A stretch of 64,000 nt of DNA from Heterohyrax brucei (GCA_028571685.1 CM053144.1:102330171-102394170); one strand, 5' to 3'. Shown: positions 11,635 through 24,279, counted from the first letter of the stretch. Notes: generated by a model not told the origin, from the letters alone. A program made the numbers and translations.

Positions 11635-11756
11635 TAGAGACCCTACAGGACAGGGTAGAACTGCTCCATAGAGTTTTGAAGGAGCACCTGGTGGATTTGA
11701 ACTGCCAGTCTTTTGGTTGGCAGATGTAGTACTTAACCAGTATACCACCAGGGTAT
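11635..11756 (-). mobile_element. AfroSINE (classic type), 3' end missing
   Basis: The plus strand runs from tagagaccctacaggacagg to ataccaccagggtat. A 13-bp target duplication flanks it: ctatctaatgtca (11622-11634) and ccatctaacgtca (11757-11769). The SINE tail segment is absent although the duplication is preserved. Confidence 0.9.
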
Positions 11757-11892
11757 CCATCTAACGTCAACCTATGAGATACATTACAGGTCTTACGAAT
11801 GCAGAATAGCTCTTTGTATTTCTCTCTCAGCATTAGTCTTAGTAGTACTAGTTTCGTAATTACTTGTGTAATTTTACATTCCTTTACCAGAC

Positions 11893-12062
11893 TGTTAAAA
11901 AAAAGAAACAAAAAACTGTTGCCATCAGGTCGATTCTAACTGACTGCAACCCTACAGGTGACAGTAAACTGCCCCATAGAGCAGTTTCCAAGGAGCACCC
12001 AGGGGACCTGAACTGCCACGTCTTTGGTTAGAAGTCATAGCACTTAACCACTATACACCAGG
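11893..12062 (-). mobile_element. AfroSINE (classic type)
   Basis: The plus strand reads ctgttgccatcaggtcgatt, ctgccccatagagcagtttc, and ends ccactatacaccaggt. The tail is A-rich on this strand (aaaaaaaagaaacaaaaaac), corresponding to the T-rich SINE tail. Short cagactg/tagactg flanks suggest a target duplication. Confidence 0.88.
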
Positions 12063-12069
12063 TCTAGAC

Positions 12070-12685
12070 TGAGTCACCTATAATAACAGGCATATACAAT
12101 CCTATGTTTAGAAAGGACTCTTGAGTCCATCTTATTCAATCTATTTTAGACAGGAAAAAACTGAGCAACAGAGATGTTAAAGGATGAGAGAGATTGATTT
12201 TTAGTTACTGTATTGGTTTCTTATGACTCCTGTAACAAATTATTCTCAATGGGTAGTTTGAAACATCAGAAATGTATTCTGTCCCTGTCTAGGAGGCCAC
12301 TACTCTGAAACCAAGCTGTCAGCAGGGCCACACTCCCTCCTGAGGCTCCAGGAGTGGTTCTGTTTGTTGTCTCTTAACAACTTTTGTTGGCTGTCAACAT
12401 TCCCTGGCTTACGACCACTCTAATCTCAGCCTCTATTTCCACATCACATTTCCGCCTGTGTGTCTCTTAGAAAAAGACTTATCATTGGATTTAGAGGCCA
12501 CTGGATAATCTAGGATAATCTTGTTTCAAGAACCTTAATTAAATCTGCAAAAGCTCTGCAGGGTTCCAGGCATTCAATGTGGGCCTATCTTTTGGGGCCA
12601 GCATTCAACCCATTACATCTGCCAAATGAAGAATCTCAGAACCTGGCACTTAGTAAGTGCTCAATAAACAGAAGAAATATTATTG
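12070..12685 (+). mobile_element. MIR-like fossil split by a MaLR LTR
   Basis: 12125-12200 reads like MIR (tctattttagacaggaaaaa, ctgagcaacagagatgttaa). 12630-12685 carries the MIR 3' tail (cctggcacttagtaagtgct, caataaac). The LTR at 12209-12617 separates the two halves. Confidence 0.55.
12209..12617 (-). mobile_element. MaLR-type solo LTR, antisense
   Basis: The plus strand begins tgtattggtttcttatgact and ends cagcattcaacccattaca, the reverse complement of a MaLR LTR. Internal matches include ttgaaacatcagaaatgtat near the left side and tttggggccagcattcaacc at the right. No internal viral sequence is present. Confidence 0.75.
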
Positions 12686-12689
12686 GGGT

Positions 12690-15285
12690 GGGGGCGAATG
12701 ATGAAGGGACACAGAACATTAAAAAAAACAACTAGCAAGAGGGTTCAGGATGGAAATCCAGTTCTCTACATTTCATAAAATGGTATCCCCTTTTTTCTTC
12801 TTACTTGATAAGAATTTTTAGAAAGATGTAAAGGCATGATGTCTCATTCCCTTCTTCCTTGGTCCCTGCCTAAAATGGAACACCTGAATTGACCTATAAA
12901 AACAAAGCATGTCAGTAGCAAGCAGGGCAGGGCACACCTGTCAGAGCGCATGCAGCTCCAAGCTGCTCTTATTGCTAAGATTAGATGTTGACTTTTAAAT
13001 ATTACAGATTAGTGTTGTTACTGAATCAATATTAAAGCAGGTGGGATATCAAGATGAAGTCTCTTCTATAAAGCACTAGCATGACATAATTTAGTCTAAA
13101 TAGTATTTGATCCTTCCTGTAGAAGTCTTTGGGCATGTCAGTGAATTAGGCAGGTGTTCCAAGATTTAGTAACTGCCAAATAGGCAGAATGGCACTTTGA
13201 TGTAAACGGACAACAGGAAACAGTCACACAGAGACCTTTAACTCAAATGCACAAAACCAAGAAAACCAGCACAGATGCCTGTCTGTGAGTTACCCTGACT
13301 CCATTTCACCTTTACCTGCACAAACCCAAACACTGTAGATCTATTTCTCAGTAAAAAGTCTATTTTTTTTTCCGAGAACTAATCTGTTGTTATGAGTATT
13401 CCATAGTCTTAAACTCTGATGAAATACAGAAATTAAATTTTTGCAACTTTGGCAGAATATAAACACATTACTAGCAATTAGCTGTTCTGTTTCTCTTCCC
13501 TTTCGTGATTGCTCTTAAAGAGTTTAAAGCTGTAACTCTCTTTGCCCTCTACAAAAAGGGGCTTTTGATTAAAGCTGAGTGTGATGGTAAGGCTTTTTTG
13601 TTTTTTGCAGGGGGCTTGCTTAAAGAAAAGAGATTTCTAGTTATAGACAAAACATTTCTTAAGACCTGAAGGAAAGTTTCTCCCAGGCTAGAAAAAAATC
13701 TTCTTCTGTTCTGGAGGGTGGATTGGAAGAAAGGAAAGCAGTGGGAAGCTGTAAGATCTTAAGGGAGAAAGGGCTTCCGACAAACATCCAGGTAGAGGCC
13801 TCATGAGAAGCACTGCTACTCCCGCACCCCAAGTTTGGCACAAAAGCTACAGAAGACGCCAAGAGGGGCATTGTTCAAATGCTTACAAATAGTAACAGGC
13901 CTGAGCTGCCTTCCTTAGCCCCGCTCTTCATTTCTGCAATCATGACCCAATATCTACACCCCGGGTCGTTGTTTGTTGTCCCCTTCATTAGTGGCTTCAT
14001 CACCCAGCACCTCAACTGAGGCTGCCTGCCAGGTCTGATGTTCCCCTGTGCCTTGGTCTTTACTAGGCTGTCCTTTCAAGTCCTGCTTTCACCATCCAGG
14101 ACACCCACATACCAAAAAGAAGGGATTGTATGGACCCATCTCAGACTCTGAGCTAGGACAGCGATTCATGACACCTCCTTTATACAACTTATTTAGAAAT
14201 TTATTTTGGTCCTTTGTAAACAAGCAAAAATAGTTCAACAAATTGTATTGGTCATCACTCTGCAAAACTTGGAAACTTCATCACACTTCCCACACAGAAC
14301 AATTTAATTATTCTTACTGAACCCTTAAATATAATATTGCAATAGTTAATGTCTGGAGTCTTGAAAAAACCAATCACTTAATTTGCCTTTAGAACTGTTT
14401 CCATTATAGGAAACACAGCTTCTGCTTTCTACCCCCTAAGTCCTTCCTTTCAATTAGCAAGAAACTCCCACTGTGGAAAGTGGATTTTCCTGAACTGTTA
14501 AAGATTATAAATCAGTGTCACTATTTTGGTGATTTCCAAGAAAGATGACTAAGGGAAACCACATCATGACACCAGAGAAAAGAGACTTGATGGCCATGTG
14601 AGTTTACTTCAGACACACCCCTTTAACGCTGCCACAGGCTTTGCTTTGACCAGTTCCTGACGGAAAGACAGCACCAGGCCCTTCTCTTCATTAATCGATT
14701 ACCCAGAGACGTTAGAACTGCACTCACTGAACCTTCTAACTCCTGTCTGCGGGTATTTTCATATTTTGTGGCAGATTCAGCACTGTGCTTTTATTTCCTG
14801 TTGCTTTGGAAAGTCCATCCTCACTGGACTCAAAATAGTAGCAAATACTTATATTTCCCCTCTCTGTTATACCTTTCCTGCCAGTCTACATTATCACCAC
14901 CACCCCCATGTAATAACATGACTTTTTTATAAAACCATGACCAAGTTAGGATCATTCCATTTCCTAATAAGCTCTGAGTGAATAATCTCACAAAGCCTTT
15001 CTTCATAACTTTTTCAGGCAATCAGTCTAGTACTGCAAATATGTTTTTTTAAAAAAACAAGTCTGCAACAGGTTTGCTATACCTCAGTGTTTAATCAAAA
15101 TGGTGTAGGTATTATAAACCTCCTTCCAGTCTCTAGATGAGCTTTTTCATATATCCTGAGTCCTGCAAAATCGTCTATTTTTTGTAAAGAACTTTGCTGG
15201 AGAGCATGGTGCAGTTTTTCCATCTCTGATGCTGACCAGGATACCCACAGGCAGCTGCATGCTACTGACTGTAAAGACACACCAT
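12690..15285. other. Longest repeat-poor stretch of the left half
   Basis: No interspersed repeat, gene or RNA signature was recognised over about 2.6 kb. Minor open frames (13871-13659 minus, 14048-14233 plus) show no domain. Such repeat-poor intervals in mammals sometimes hold conserved regulatory DNA, but nothing in the sequence alone demonstrates that. Confidence 0.4.
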
Positions 15286-15289
15286 TCCT

Positions 15290-15625
15290 CCAATGTACTG
15301 TGCCTACTATAATCCGGCTGTATCTACTTCTACTTCTTGGAAATCACTCTTGCCAAGGCTACTCATGAACTTGCAGAATCACCTCAATGAATGCATGTAT
15401 GTCCTTATTTCACCGAGCATCTCCTTTATACTATATTTTCCCTCCTCTTCTGAAATGACACACGATCCCCCATCAATCTCAGCCACATCTCAGGCTTCAT
15501 GTCTCACTGACAGGCTCAGAATTTCTTCAATCAGATTTCCAGCTCTAGCTGCCTCTCTAGTTGGGCAGCCCAGACATCTCCATCCAAGTCAACGTGGCCT
15601 AACTATGCCTGGATATTATTCAGCC
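15290..15625 (+). mobile_element. Possible L2/CR1-type LINE coding fragment
   Basis: The text tcttgccaaggctactcatg, ctgacaggctcagaatttc and gcccagacatctccatccaa recalls the reverse-transcriptase region of L2-class LINEs, where a choppy tctcc-rich pattern is typical. A 114-codon open frame spans 15293-15637 but shows no clear RT motif. This is a weak call. Confidence 0.35.
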
Positions 15626-15666
15626 TTTTCTCCTTAGAAACCTTGGATTCCCCACCTTGGTGAATG

Positions 15667-15865
15667 GTGCTAGTTGCCGTCAATTCTGACTTGGAGTCAC
15701 TTTATGTGTTTCAGAGGAGAAATGCTCTCCATATGGTTTTCAGTGGCTGACTTTTCAGAAGCAGATTGTTGGACTTTCTTCTGGGGTACCTCTGGCTAGA
15801 CTTGAACCTATAACCCTTTGGTTAGCAGCTGAACACATGAAATATTTGCACCATCCAGGGACCTG
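15667..15865 (-). mobile_element. AfroSINE (variant with longer middle segment)
   Basis: The plus strand reads atatggttttcagtggctga, agaagcagattgttggac, tacctctggctagacttgaa and accatccagggacc. This variant keeps the tRNA-like head but has a different central module from the classic copies. Flanks tggtgaat before and after the element suggest a target duplication. Confidence 0.85.
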
Positions 15866-15869
15866 GTGA

Positions 15870-17320
15870 ATACTACCTATGTGTCCCTCGCTTGGCAGGA
15901 TTATCATAGGTGTGAGAGCCTAGAAGAGAAGGCTCTCAAGAGCAAAGCGGACACAGGTCAGAGCTAATAGCCAAGTGGAAAGTGGAGCCTTGTGAACTCG
16001 AGAGTCTGACTGGACGCCAGAACCAAGAAGGCCCAAAGCCAGGACTGCGAGTGCCAGAGAGAACGAGAGCAAGACCGGAATCTGGGAAAATCACTTGGAA
16101 GAGGCACAGTGGGTTGAGACAGCTCATTATGTACCAGAACAGTGCACAGGTTGGGAAGACACAGTCAGTACTTTACAAAATACTTTTCCACACTTTATTT
16201 CTTCTGAGCAACAACTCTGTCATAGAGATGAGGGACTGGGTAATAATATATCCGACGCCATCAAGTTGGAAAGTGAAGGAGCCTGGTTCCAAACAGAGGC
16301 TTGCTGATTCCAGGTCCTAAATTATTTGTGCACCTGTTCAGTCAAGTTTAGGGCAATCCAAACAAAGAAGGCAACTACTGTAATTCCTAAAATGATAATA
16401 TTTCAACATTACTTGCACTGCCTGTTGTAAATTTCTCCTTTTCTCCCACTTCGGTCTGTGAACCTAGTGCCAAGAGAATACAAACATTTTTTCTTCAGCA
16501 GGATTTTGCTATTTCCCAACAATGTATTTGCATGAAAAGCAAACAAAAGAGAATAGAAAAGAAAAGCTGATATATTACTTCTAGGGCCAAGACACATTCA
16601 TTTAGCCTCAGGCTTACTTTTATGACTTGGATTTTCTTTTAATCCCTAATCAAAACCCCAGTGTGTTCAGTACCAAAGCTAATCAAAACAGAAGAGACAA
16701 TTTTCTTTTGTCTTTCAGTGCGAGTCTTAACAATGGTCAACTTTGTTATGAGGTGTACTTCTTGGCAATTCAATTAGTTTTAGAACATGACGGGCTGTGA
16801 TTATAGAATAAAGTATTTGCAAAGTGGTAGTTTAACAAACCAGAACAAAAAACTAACACTGAATGAGGCACCAGTTTCAAATATCAAATTACAAACTGAG
16901 TACAAACTAATTACAAATATTTTCCCTGATAGATGCTTAGACAAGCAAACGTAGTCTCACTGTTCTATTGCATTTCATAAATTACAATAATTTATGGTTC
17001 ACAGTGTGCTTATTAATACAGCCTTCTTTAGAAAAATCAGCCATTATGCCACCCAAATCATTTAAAATTTCAGCAGTGTGGGATGAGGCTATGTTATAAA
17101 CAATTCTGACTAGATATTTTTTCTTACTTGGGGGGCAGAAAATTGAGCTGCTAAACTAATATTTAAAGTTAAATTATATTACTTCCAGATGCAAAATGTT
17201 TTAAAATTATTTTGTTTTATTTTGAAAAATTATAAACAGAGTAACATTAAAGCAGCAGTGAAAGCAAAGACCAAAAAAAAAAAAAAAAGCAAATTACATA
17301 CAATAATATCTCTATAACAA
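15870..17320. other. No recognisable feature; A16 run at the right end
   Basis: No named repeat or gene. A 112-codon plus frame (15982-16320) has no domain and is treated as chance. A run of 16 A lies at 17273-17288. AT-rich sequence dominates from 16800 onward. Confidence 0.4.
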
Positions 17321-17321
17321 A

Positions 17322-17507
17322 AAAGGTGCCCAGCAGTCAACTGAAGGGCTGGCCATTTGAATCCACCACTGGCTCTCTGTGAGAAAGATACAGCCATCTA
17401 CTTCTGTAAAGATGTACAGCCTTGGAAACCTAATGGGGCACTTCTACTATGTCCTTTAGTGTGAGTGCGAGTGAAAACTGACTCAACAACAATGGATTTG
17501 GTTTTGT
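17322..17507 (+). mobile_element. AfroSINE (variant with atctacttctgtaaagat module)
   Basis: The head is degraded (cagcagtcaactgaagggct). The B-box side reads ggccatttgaatccaccact, followed by gccatctacttctgtaaaga, cagccttggaaacctaatgg, and a tail gatttggttttg. Confidence 0.85.
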
Positions 17508-17509
17508 AG

Positions 17510-18030
17510 TGTAGCAATGCTTTTTATGTACTCTCTTCCCGTCTCTTTTATATGCATATCTCTTACATGGTGATAATATACAGTTCCACTGAATAGATAT
17601 ATCATCTCTTATTAAACTGTTCTCCTGGTTTGCATTTAGACTCTTCCTTGTTTTTCATTATAAAAATTGGCTTTGTAGAATGCTTGCCGGATATTGAATA
17701 TGATTGCCAAAATTTACCCTATAGGGAAATGTATCACCTCTATACATCTGTATAAGCCCAAATTAATTTATGGGCGATTTTTCTGGAAGCATGCATTGAC
17801 GTCTACTGACTTCCAATGTGGCTAAATATACATATGTCCACCACAGAGTGTCATTAAGCCTGAAATGGCTCTGTTCCAATACACCTGGGGTCCTTTGTGT
17901 TAAGTGTTGCATACACAGAAAAATTGGCAAACACCTGCAATTGCAACATAATACACCCCCATTTATCCTTATAATCACTGGATAAAAGGGCAGGTCATGT
18001 TTCTAAAATGCCAAATGTTTACCTCAGTGC
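17510..18030. other. No recognisable feature
   Basis: AT-rich, with no repeat family, RNA gene or coding signal that I can support. Confidence 0.4.
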
Positions 18031-18034
18031 AGCT

Positions 18035-18430
18035 TAAAGGTGATGAGCCTGGGTTTTGAAGTCATGCAGACCCATGTCTAATCTCTGATTCTGCTCCTTT
18101 CTGCTGTGAGTGGGGCAGCTGACCTGTCCAGCTCCACGAAAACATTCACATTTGAGTCTGTATGAGTGGCATTCCCTGGAATAGGGCAGTGCAGAGCCAT
18201 TATACATAGACTTCAGTGGAAACACACTCCTGAAGTTGTGCAAGACAGCTGCCCAGTTGTGGGTAAATTATGTAACCTCTGAGCCTCAGCCTCTGGATTT
18301 GTAAAAACGGGGATTGACAGAAGGGTATGACTTACAGGGCTGCTGCAGGAGTTATGTGGGAGGCTGAGGCACCAAAGCATTTCACGTAGAGTTCGGATGT
18401 TAGGAAGCACTCAATGTATGTTAGCTCTTA
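18035..18430 (+). mobile_element. MIR fossil in two parts
   Basis: 18040-18110 resembles a MIR head (cctgggttttgaagtcatgc, gattctgctcc). 18250-18430 is a good MIR core and tail (gtgggtaaattatgtaacct, ctgagcctcagcctctggat, gcactcaatgtatgttagct). About 120 bp of unrelated sequence separates them, so these may be two insertions or one split copy. Confidence 0.7.
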
Positions 18431-18434
18431 CTGT

Positions 18435-19400
18435 TGTTCTTTAAAAAGTATACTTTCCAAAGGAAGGACTTAAAAAGATTAAATTCCTTTGCATTTAATC
18501 TTTCGCATTCTTTTGCATCATATGGCTGGTTTCTGTTCTTGGTGTACTGCATCAGCCTAATCAACTCAGAATGGAAAAACCAGCATGAAAAGGATAGAAT
18601 AGAATAACCATCTGCTCCTAGTTTCCACTCCTGAGCCTGAAGGCTGATCTAGTTTACCCTAAACGAGGGTCACAAATCTATCCTGGAACTAAGCTGCCAG
18701 TAATCCAAAGACTCTTGAGAAATCCTCTCTGGGATTTTTTTTTTTTTTAAGCTTGGATGTGATTTAGTGACACCACCAGCTGTAACCGGAACTCCCTAGG
18801 TAAGAAATTGGGAGGAGTCAAGGATTACAGACTTGGTAAAGCTGTATTTAGAATAAATTTAGAATCCCAGAGGCATCTGAAAGGTGACCACATTCAGAAG
18901 CATTGAAGTTAGAGCCTAGAGCCAAGGTGTGCTCAGAGAAATAGAGGGTGAGTGCAATGCAAGACTCTACAGAAAACTCAATAAACACATTGAAGGCGTA
19001 GTATGTGCTAAGTCATGGGAATAAACATGACACTTGTTCTCATGAAATTTACCTGCTTTTGTTTGTATCTTAGGCATGGAGTGGGGGTAGACTGAATCAG
19101 AGTGAAGATTATCAAGAAACAAAAAAAGAACTAAGATGCCAGTCCAGTCACTGATTCTGGCACCAATTTAGATGTTTCCCAAAGCAGTCACAGATGTTTG
19201 GGTTTACCTCACTTAATCCCTCTAGTGGCTTAGAGATCAGAAGCAAGTAGAACCACTGTGAAGGGAACTAGCATGCCTTCCCTTCCCATCTCCTATATCC
19301 AGTGCTAGAGGGGTCTGGAACAAATCCAGCTATTGGAGGACTCAGCTGAGGAAAAGGGCTGGAAAGTGGCCGTGTAATACAGCTGCCTGACTGGATATAT
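18435..19400. other. No recognisable feature
   Basis: No gene or repeat was recognised. A T12 run sits near 18737. Confidence 0.4.
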
Positions 19401-19415
19401 CCTAACCTATGCTGG

Positions 19416-19584
19416 CACCCTGGTGGCACAGTGGTGATGAACTCAGCTGCTAATCAATCAGTGGGCAGTTTGAATCTACCAGCAGCTCCTTACAAACCCT
19501 AAGGGGAAGTTCCACCCTGTTTTACGGGGAGGGCCATTGTGGTCACAATGGACTTGACAACAGTGGGTTCGATTTGGGGTTTGA
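19416..19584 (+). mobile_element. AfroSINE (classic type), full length
   Basis: It starts caccctggtggcacagtggt (A-box region), has gggcagtttgaatctaccag (B box), and ends gatttggggtttga. The 13-bp target duplication is taacctatgctgg (19403-19415) and taacctaagctgg (19585-19597), one mismatch. Confidence 0.95.
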
Positions 19585-19597
19585 TAACCTAAGCTGG

Positions 19598-20397
19598 ACT
19601 CCCGCGGAGAGTTAGCGTGTGATGAACTAGGCTGTCAGACCTGCAAATTGAGAGAATTTTCAAGAGAAAAAGGAATCCAAAAGTGGACAATATGCTGCAA
19701 ATTATGAGGTATTTCAAATGTGAACTCTTCTCCACAGGATGACAGTTTAATCATGCTGACTTCTCAGCATAAAACCTAGTTTTGTCAGATAGATTTTAAA
19801 CATAATTTGCTTTAACCACCCTGCTGCAGTTCTGAGACAGAACACAGCCAACTCTGACACAGCGAACTCAATTTGTCCTTTTCAACGTCACGATGTTCTT
19901 GTCTCAAGTGAGAAGCCCCAATAACCATGCAAAATTTTCTTTAAAAATTACTTATCTTTTAGAAGTTATATATTTCCCTCTTTACCATGTCTCTTTTAAG
20001 GTTTAAATTTGTTGGACATGATTCATGTCATATTTCCAGAAGGCCAAAGCTAAGTGAGTATACTTCAATATAGTAACAGTCAAGGTTGCAATTAATCTTG
20101 CAGGCTTCATTTAAGGAAGATATAAACCAGGCCCATAATTCACTCTAAAGTCATTGGTCTAGGCCCTTGGAGTCATTTCTCATCTTAATAAGAAAGACGA
20201 TTGTTGTCTGGGAAGAAATACAAGTATATGCATAAATACTTGTAATACTAATATATGTTCAGCTCTCTTATGGAGATCTTTACATATCTGCATAGTTTTT
20301 GCTCCTAAACCAGACAGCATGTACACCCAGGTAAACGGACATTTCTGCACAGCGGTGGAGAGGGCATGTGACACAGAAAAGCATGATGGGCAGGCAG
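19598..20397. other. No recognisable feature
   Basis: AT-rich unique sequence. No coding, RNA or repeat signal was recognised. Confidence 0.4.
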
Positions 20398-20811
20398 TAT
20401 TATAGATTCAACTGTGTTTCCCACAGATATATATTGGAACCCTAACCCTAAACCTGTGGATATAGTCCTACCTGGGAACAGAGTTGTGTTATGTTAATAT
20501 GGCCCTATCAGTGTAGAATATGTCTTAAAGTTAATCACTTCTGAGATATAAAAAGATCAGAAAAGGAAGAACAAATAAGGAAATATAGATGCCACATGCA
20601 GATCATTAAGGACCTGAGGAATGCCAGGGCTCAAGAGGCTGAGACAAGGATTTTCCCCCCGAGTGAACAGAGAAAGCCTTTTCCTAGAGCCTGCATCCTG
20701 AGCTCAGACTTCGAGACTCCTAAGTTGTGAAAAAAGGAAATTTCTGTTCGTTAAATCCACCCACTCATAGTATTTCTATTAAACAGCAGCACTAAGAAAC
20801 TAAGACTGACA
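20398..20811 (+). mobile_element. MaLR-type solo LTR
   Basis: It starts tattatagattcaactgtgt, reads ggaaccctaaccctaaacct, has TATA-like gatataaaaagatcag, and ends in the 3' signature taaatccacccactcatag, gcactaagaaactaagac. No internal region or partner LTR of the same element is nearby. The ends are approximate. Confidence 0.75.
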
Positions 20812-21009
20812 GCAGCTGAGAGGGTTGACATCACAGTCGAGGAGGAAAAATTGGAAGACAGTTGAGGATCTCAGGATTCAGGGGCCTCTATTCAGGGCCA
20901 GTTCTACACATGGGTACAGAGAGAGGTCAAGGATTACGCTCTCACGCTGTGCCTCTCACTCCCATGGGACACAGGACACTGGTCTATAATTATGTGTGTC
21001 CTTTTCTAT

Positions 21010-21300
21010 CTACGACTTGTAAATATTTTGAAGTATCAGAAATTATTGCTTATTTTTGTGTCTCCTGTGCACGGCATACAGCCCAAACTCACTGCCATCC
21101 AGTCGAGTCTTACAGCAACCTGTTGAAAAGAGAGAGCAGAACCACCCCAGCAAGGTCCCCAAGGCTGTGATCTTCAGGGATGTAGACAGCCACATCTTTT
21201 CCCCGCGCAGCCGCTGGTAGTTTTGAACTGCTGACACTTTGGTGAGTAGCCAAGCATATAGTAGGGAATTTAATGACTACTAACTGACATGAAATTATGA
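21010..21300 (+). mobile_element. L2 3' end fragment, split by an AfroSINE
   Basis: cgacttgtaaatattttgaa, ttttgtgtctcctgtgcacg and gcatacag form the left part. gcatatagtagggaatttaa continues it after the SINE. The two halves together read like an L2 3' terminus. Confidence 0.55.
21082..21252 (-). mobile_element. AfroSINE (variant with agacagccacatctttt module)
   Basis: The plus strand reads actgccatccagtcgagtct, atgtagacagccacatcttt, and ggtagttttgaactgctgac. A 9-bp target duplication flanks it: ggcatacag (21073-21081) and agcatatag (21253-21261), within the L2 host. Confidence 0.88.
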
Positions 21301-21966
21301 TTATTTCCACAGGTATTAAATCTACAATGCTCTTGTGTAAAAATATTTACATCTCAAGAATTTAAAGTATGCAAGTATAGAACAAGTTACATTCATGTGG
21401 CTGAATGTCACCATGTCCATTAAAATAAGCTGCAGGAAGAAATCAGGGAGCCATATAACTGAATAACCAAGTGCACCAATTTCTGTTTGGTTGCCCCTAG
21501 CCCAGGCTAAAATAAAGAAAAAGGTTTTTTTGTTTTTTTTTTAATTTAAAACTATTCTTCTTTGAGTGAAGAAAAGAGGCCTTGAGTTGGTTTTATGAAT
21601 TCAACTCTCCATAGAATCCCTTTTCCATTCAAATAAAGTAATTGTAATTCATGAATTCAGAAATGTGGTACAAATGCAGATGAAGATAAATAGCATATGA
21701 GCCATTCGAGGCAGGCAGATTCACGGGGGAAATTAGAAACTGTCGTCAGGAGAGTTAATGGGAAGTCTACTAATCCTAATTTTCAGACAGGATAAATGGA
21801 GTTGTATGCTCCCTATCCAATTCACTCTCACACTGGGTCTGCTTCTCCAGACAGGATGGGGCAGTGGTTCCATGTACCTCCCCAACCCTTCAAATACATA
21901 TTAGCTGCTGCAGGGCCAGTTTTAGACATCTGTCATAAAATTTTGACATATTTTTATTTTTTCTAA

Positions 21967-22176
21967 GGAGGCTGGGTGGAGCAGTGATTACACACTTGCC
22001 TACTAATCACAAGTTGAATGGTTTGAAGCCCCCGGCAGCTCTGTGGGACAAAGATATGACAGTCTACCTCTTTAAAGATGACCACCCTGGAAGCCCTCTG
22101 AGGCCGTTCTTTTCTGTCCTATAAGGTTGCTATGAGGAGGAATCAACTGGATGTCAATGGCACTGGTTTTGTTTTG
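21967..22176 (+). mobile_element. AfroSINE (variant with agtctacctctttaaagat module)
   Basis: It starts ggaggctgggtggagcagtg and continues gacagtctacctctttaaag, ttctgtcctataaggttgct and gcactggttttgttttg. Flanks tttttattttttctaa (21951-21966) and ttttttattttcctaa just after the element form a target duplication. Confidence 0.9.
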
Positions 22177-22194
22177 TTTTTTATTTTCCTAAAG

Positions 22195-23630
22195 AAATAG
22201 TTCAGAGATCCTTTCTGTTATGTAGGGGTATTAGTCGTCTCTGGTGTGAATAATCACTACTTGGTGTTAGACTGCTCCAGATAAGTGGCAGAAATTGTCT
22301 GCTAGGTGGCACATAGCTCAGGGGGTGCTGAACAGATAGTCTCAACAACACGTTAATTAGCATAATTACACATTCTGTAAGCCATGTCACTGTGCTACTT
22401 GGGTGGTCAGAGTCCAATTTAGCTATGTTTCTTCTACACTTAAGAGAGCATCAATGTCTCGAACCAGATTCCAAGCATAATGCCTGAGTTACTCTCTCAC
22501 TGATTTTATTATACTTACTTACCTAAGCTCAGGAGGCTTGTTTCATGTCCTCTTTCTTTTGTGGTGAACCCTGAGGCCTTTATCCCAGATGCCATTCATT
22601 TCTGACGATAACTCTAGTCCTATACTGGGTAATTCCAGGTCAGGGACTGGTATAAGCATGGGTGTGTTACCCAGCCCTGGACAATGAATACTCTCGGGCT
22701 CTTGCAGGAAAGTGTCCTTTCCCCTCACAGACAGGCCCAGGAACAAATGGCCTGGCTCTTGCCCCTGGAAACTGTCTCCACGTGAGGCCGGAAAGTGCCG
22801 CTGCCATCTTGCCACTGGAGGAAGAAAGCTTGTCAAGACTGTCAGGAGTGGGGAAATGAGAAGAAGTTGGGACCTTGACGGTATTTTTAAACCAATGAAT
22901 GCAAACTTTGAAGCCTTTTCTACTTACAGAAATACTGTTAATATTAAGTAATAAATATGCTTATTGTTTAAGCCAGGTTTTATGCTAGCTACACCTGAAA
23001 GCATTCAAAATGTTATGCCCTGCTTAAATGCCACTGTAGAAATTGAAATGCCAGACGAATGACAAAATTACAAACCCAGTAGTAACTGAGTCACTACTTG
23101 TAGCAGACCTGTCTTTCTTTTCTGCCCAAACTCTCTTTGCTATGTCTTCCCAACTGTGGTTCAGAGGCTTACCTCAACCTCTGAGTCCAGAAGGATCTGT
23201 AACCCCGGAGCGAGCCACTGGGATTACCCTGGCAACCTCACTGCAGTGACTGGTTCCAGGAAGCCTCATGACCCAAGCTAAGCCAATGATCAGCATCACC
23301 TGGAATTCTGCTATCACAGTTGAGAAATGGGAATCTATTTTGCTAGAGTTGCTTGACTTGAAAGTTATTAATCTTAGAGCCGACAATACACATTTTGCCA
23401 TTACATGTAACAGAAGTTTGAGTGAGAACAGAGCCAACATAGAAACAACCAAGGTTCACGGAGAAGACTGTGCCGATGCAAAAACCTATCCCAACTCTTC
23501 CACAAGCAGCCCTGCCCTTGGACTTGCCAGCTAAATAAGCCTACAGGGTCCTTTGGACTTAAGTTAATTTGAGCTGATTTTGTTACTTGCAGTCAAGAGA
23601 ATCTTTAATACACAACTATGCCTATAACAA
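22195..23630. other. No recognisable feature
   Basis: No repeat or gene was recognised. Short frames of 65-97 codons overlap on both strands without domains. Confidence 0.4.
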
Positions 23631-23639
23631 CACTTTTCA

Positions 23640-23850
23640 GAATACCAGTTATGATCTGGCCACTTTGCATGTATTATCTCTAGTTTCACAGTGACTCTGG
23701 AATGTCTTATGGACCCATTTTACAGATGCAAGACCTGAGTCTCAGAAGGTTTGTGCAACATGAACAGAAAGGTTCAGATTCAAACCCAGGTTTGACAGTC
23801 TCCAGAGCTAGTCTCTTCCTTATACCATCTAATAGCAGTGCTCACATTAC
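23640..23850 (-). mobile_element. MIR SINE fossil, antisense
   Basis: The plus strand reads the reverse complement of MIR: tgcatgtattatctctagtt, cccattttacagatgcaaga, cctgagtctcagaaggtttg, and attcaaacccaggtttgaca. Confidence 0.8.
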
Positions 23851-24279
23851 ATTTCAGAAAGCCTGTACCTCCTTTTACAGTGCAAATGGCATGCGATCGT
23901 TTGAACCCACCTGGTAGTACCATGGAGGATAGACCTAGAGAACTGCCTGCCTATCAGCCAGTCAATCTTCCAATTTAAACTTTTTTTTTCCTCATATCCT
24001 TTCATTTAACTCTTACGGTGGTAAAACGCATGAGTTCTTTTACATCTTTTGTGGATCTCCTTCTTCAATGTCTTTATCTTAGGCTATTGTTTCCCTCCTC
24101 ACTGGAAATCTAAATCCTTTATTTTAAGAGTATTCTTTCTGCTAACATTAGGTGCTCTAAAGAAAAGTCAGGTCCATTCTTGATTGATACCAGCCTAAGT
24201 ATAAACTTTTTCTGTAAAAAGGATGATACACTCTTTTCTAACACATACTCTTCTGTCATTACACAAGGTGAACACTTAT

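Noticed and set aside
5067-20811. Two MaLR LTRs in the same orientation as a possible provirus
   Set aside because: They are 15 kb apart, lack gag, pro or pol between them, and have separate apparent target sites. They are two solo LTRs.
22543-22951. Overlapping 65-97 codon frames as a possible exon
   Set aside because: Frames on both strands overlap, no splice sites with good context bound a shared frame, and no protein family is recognised.
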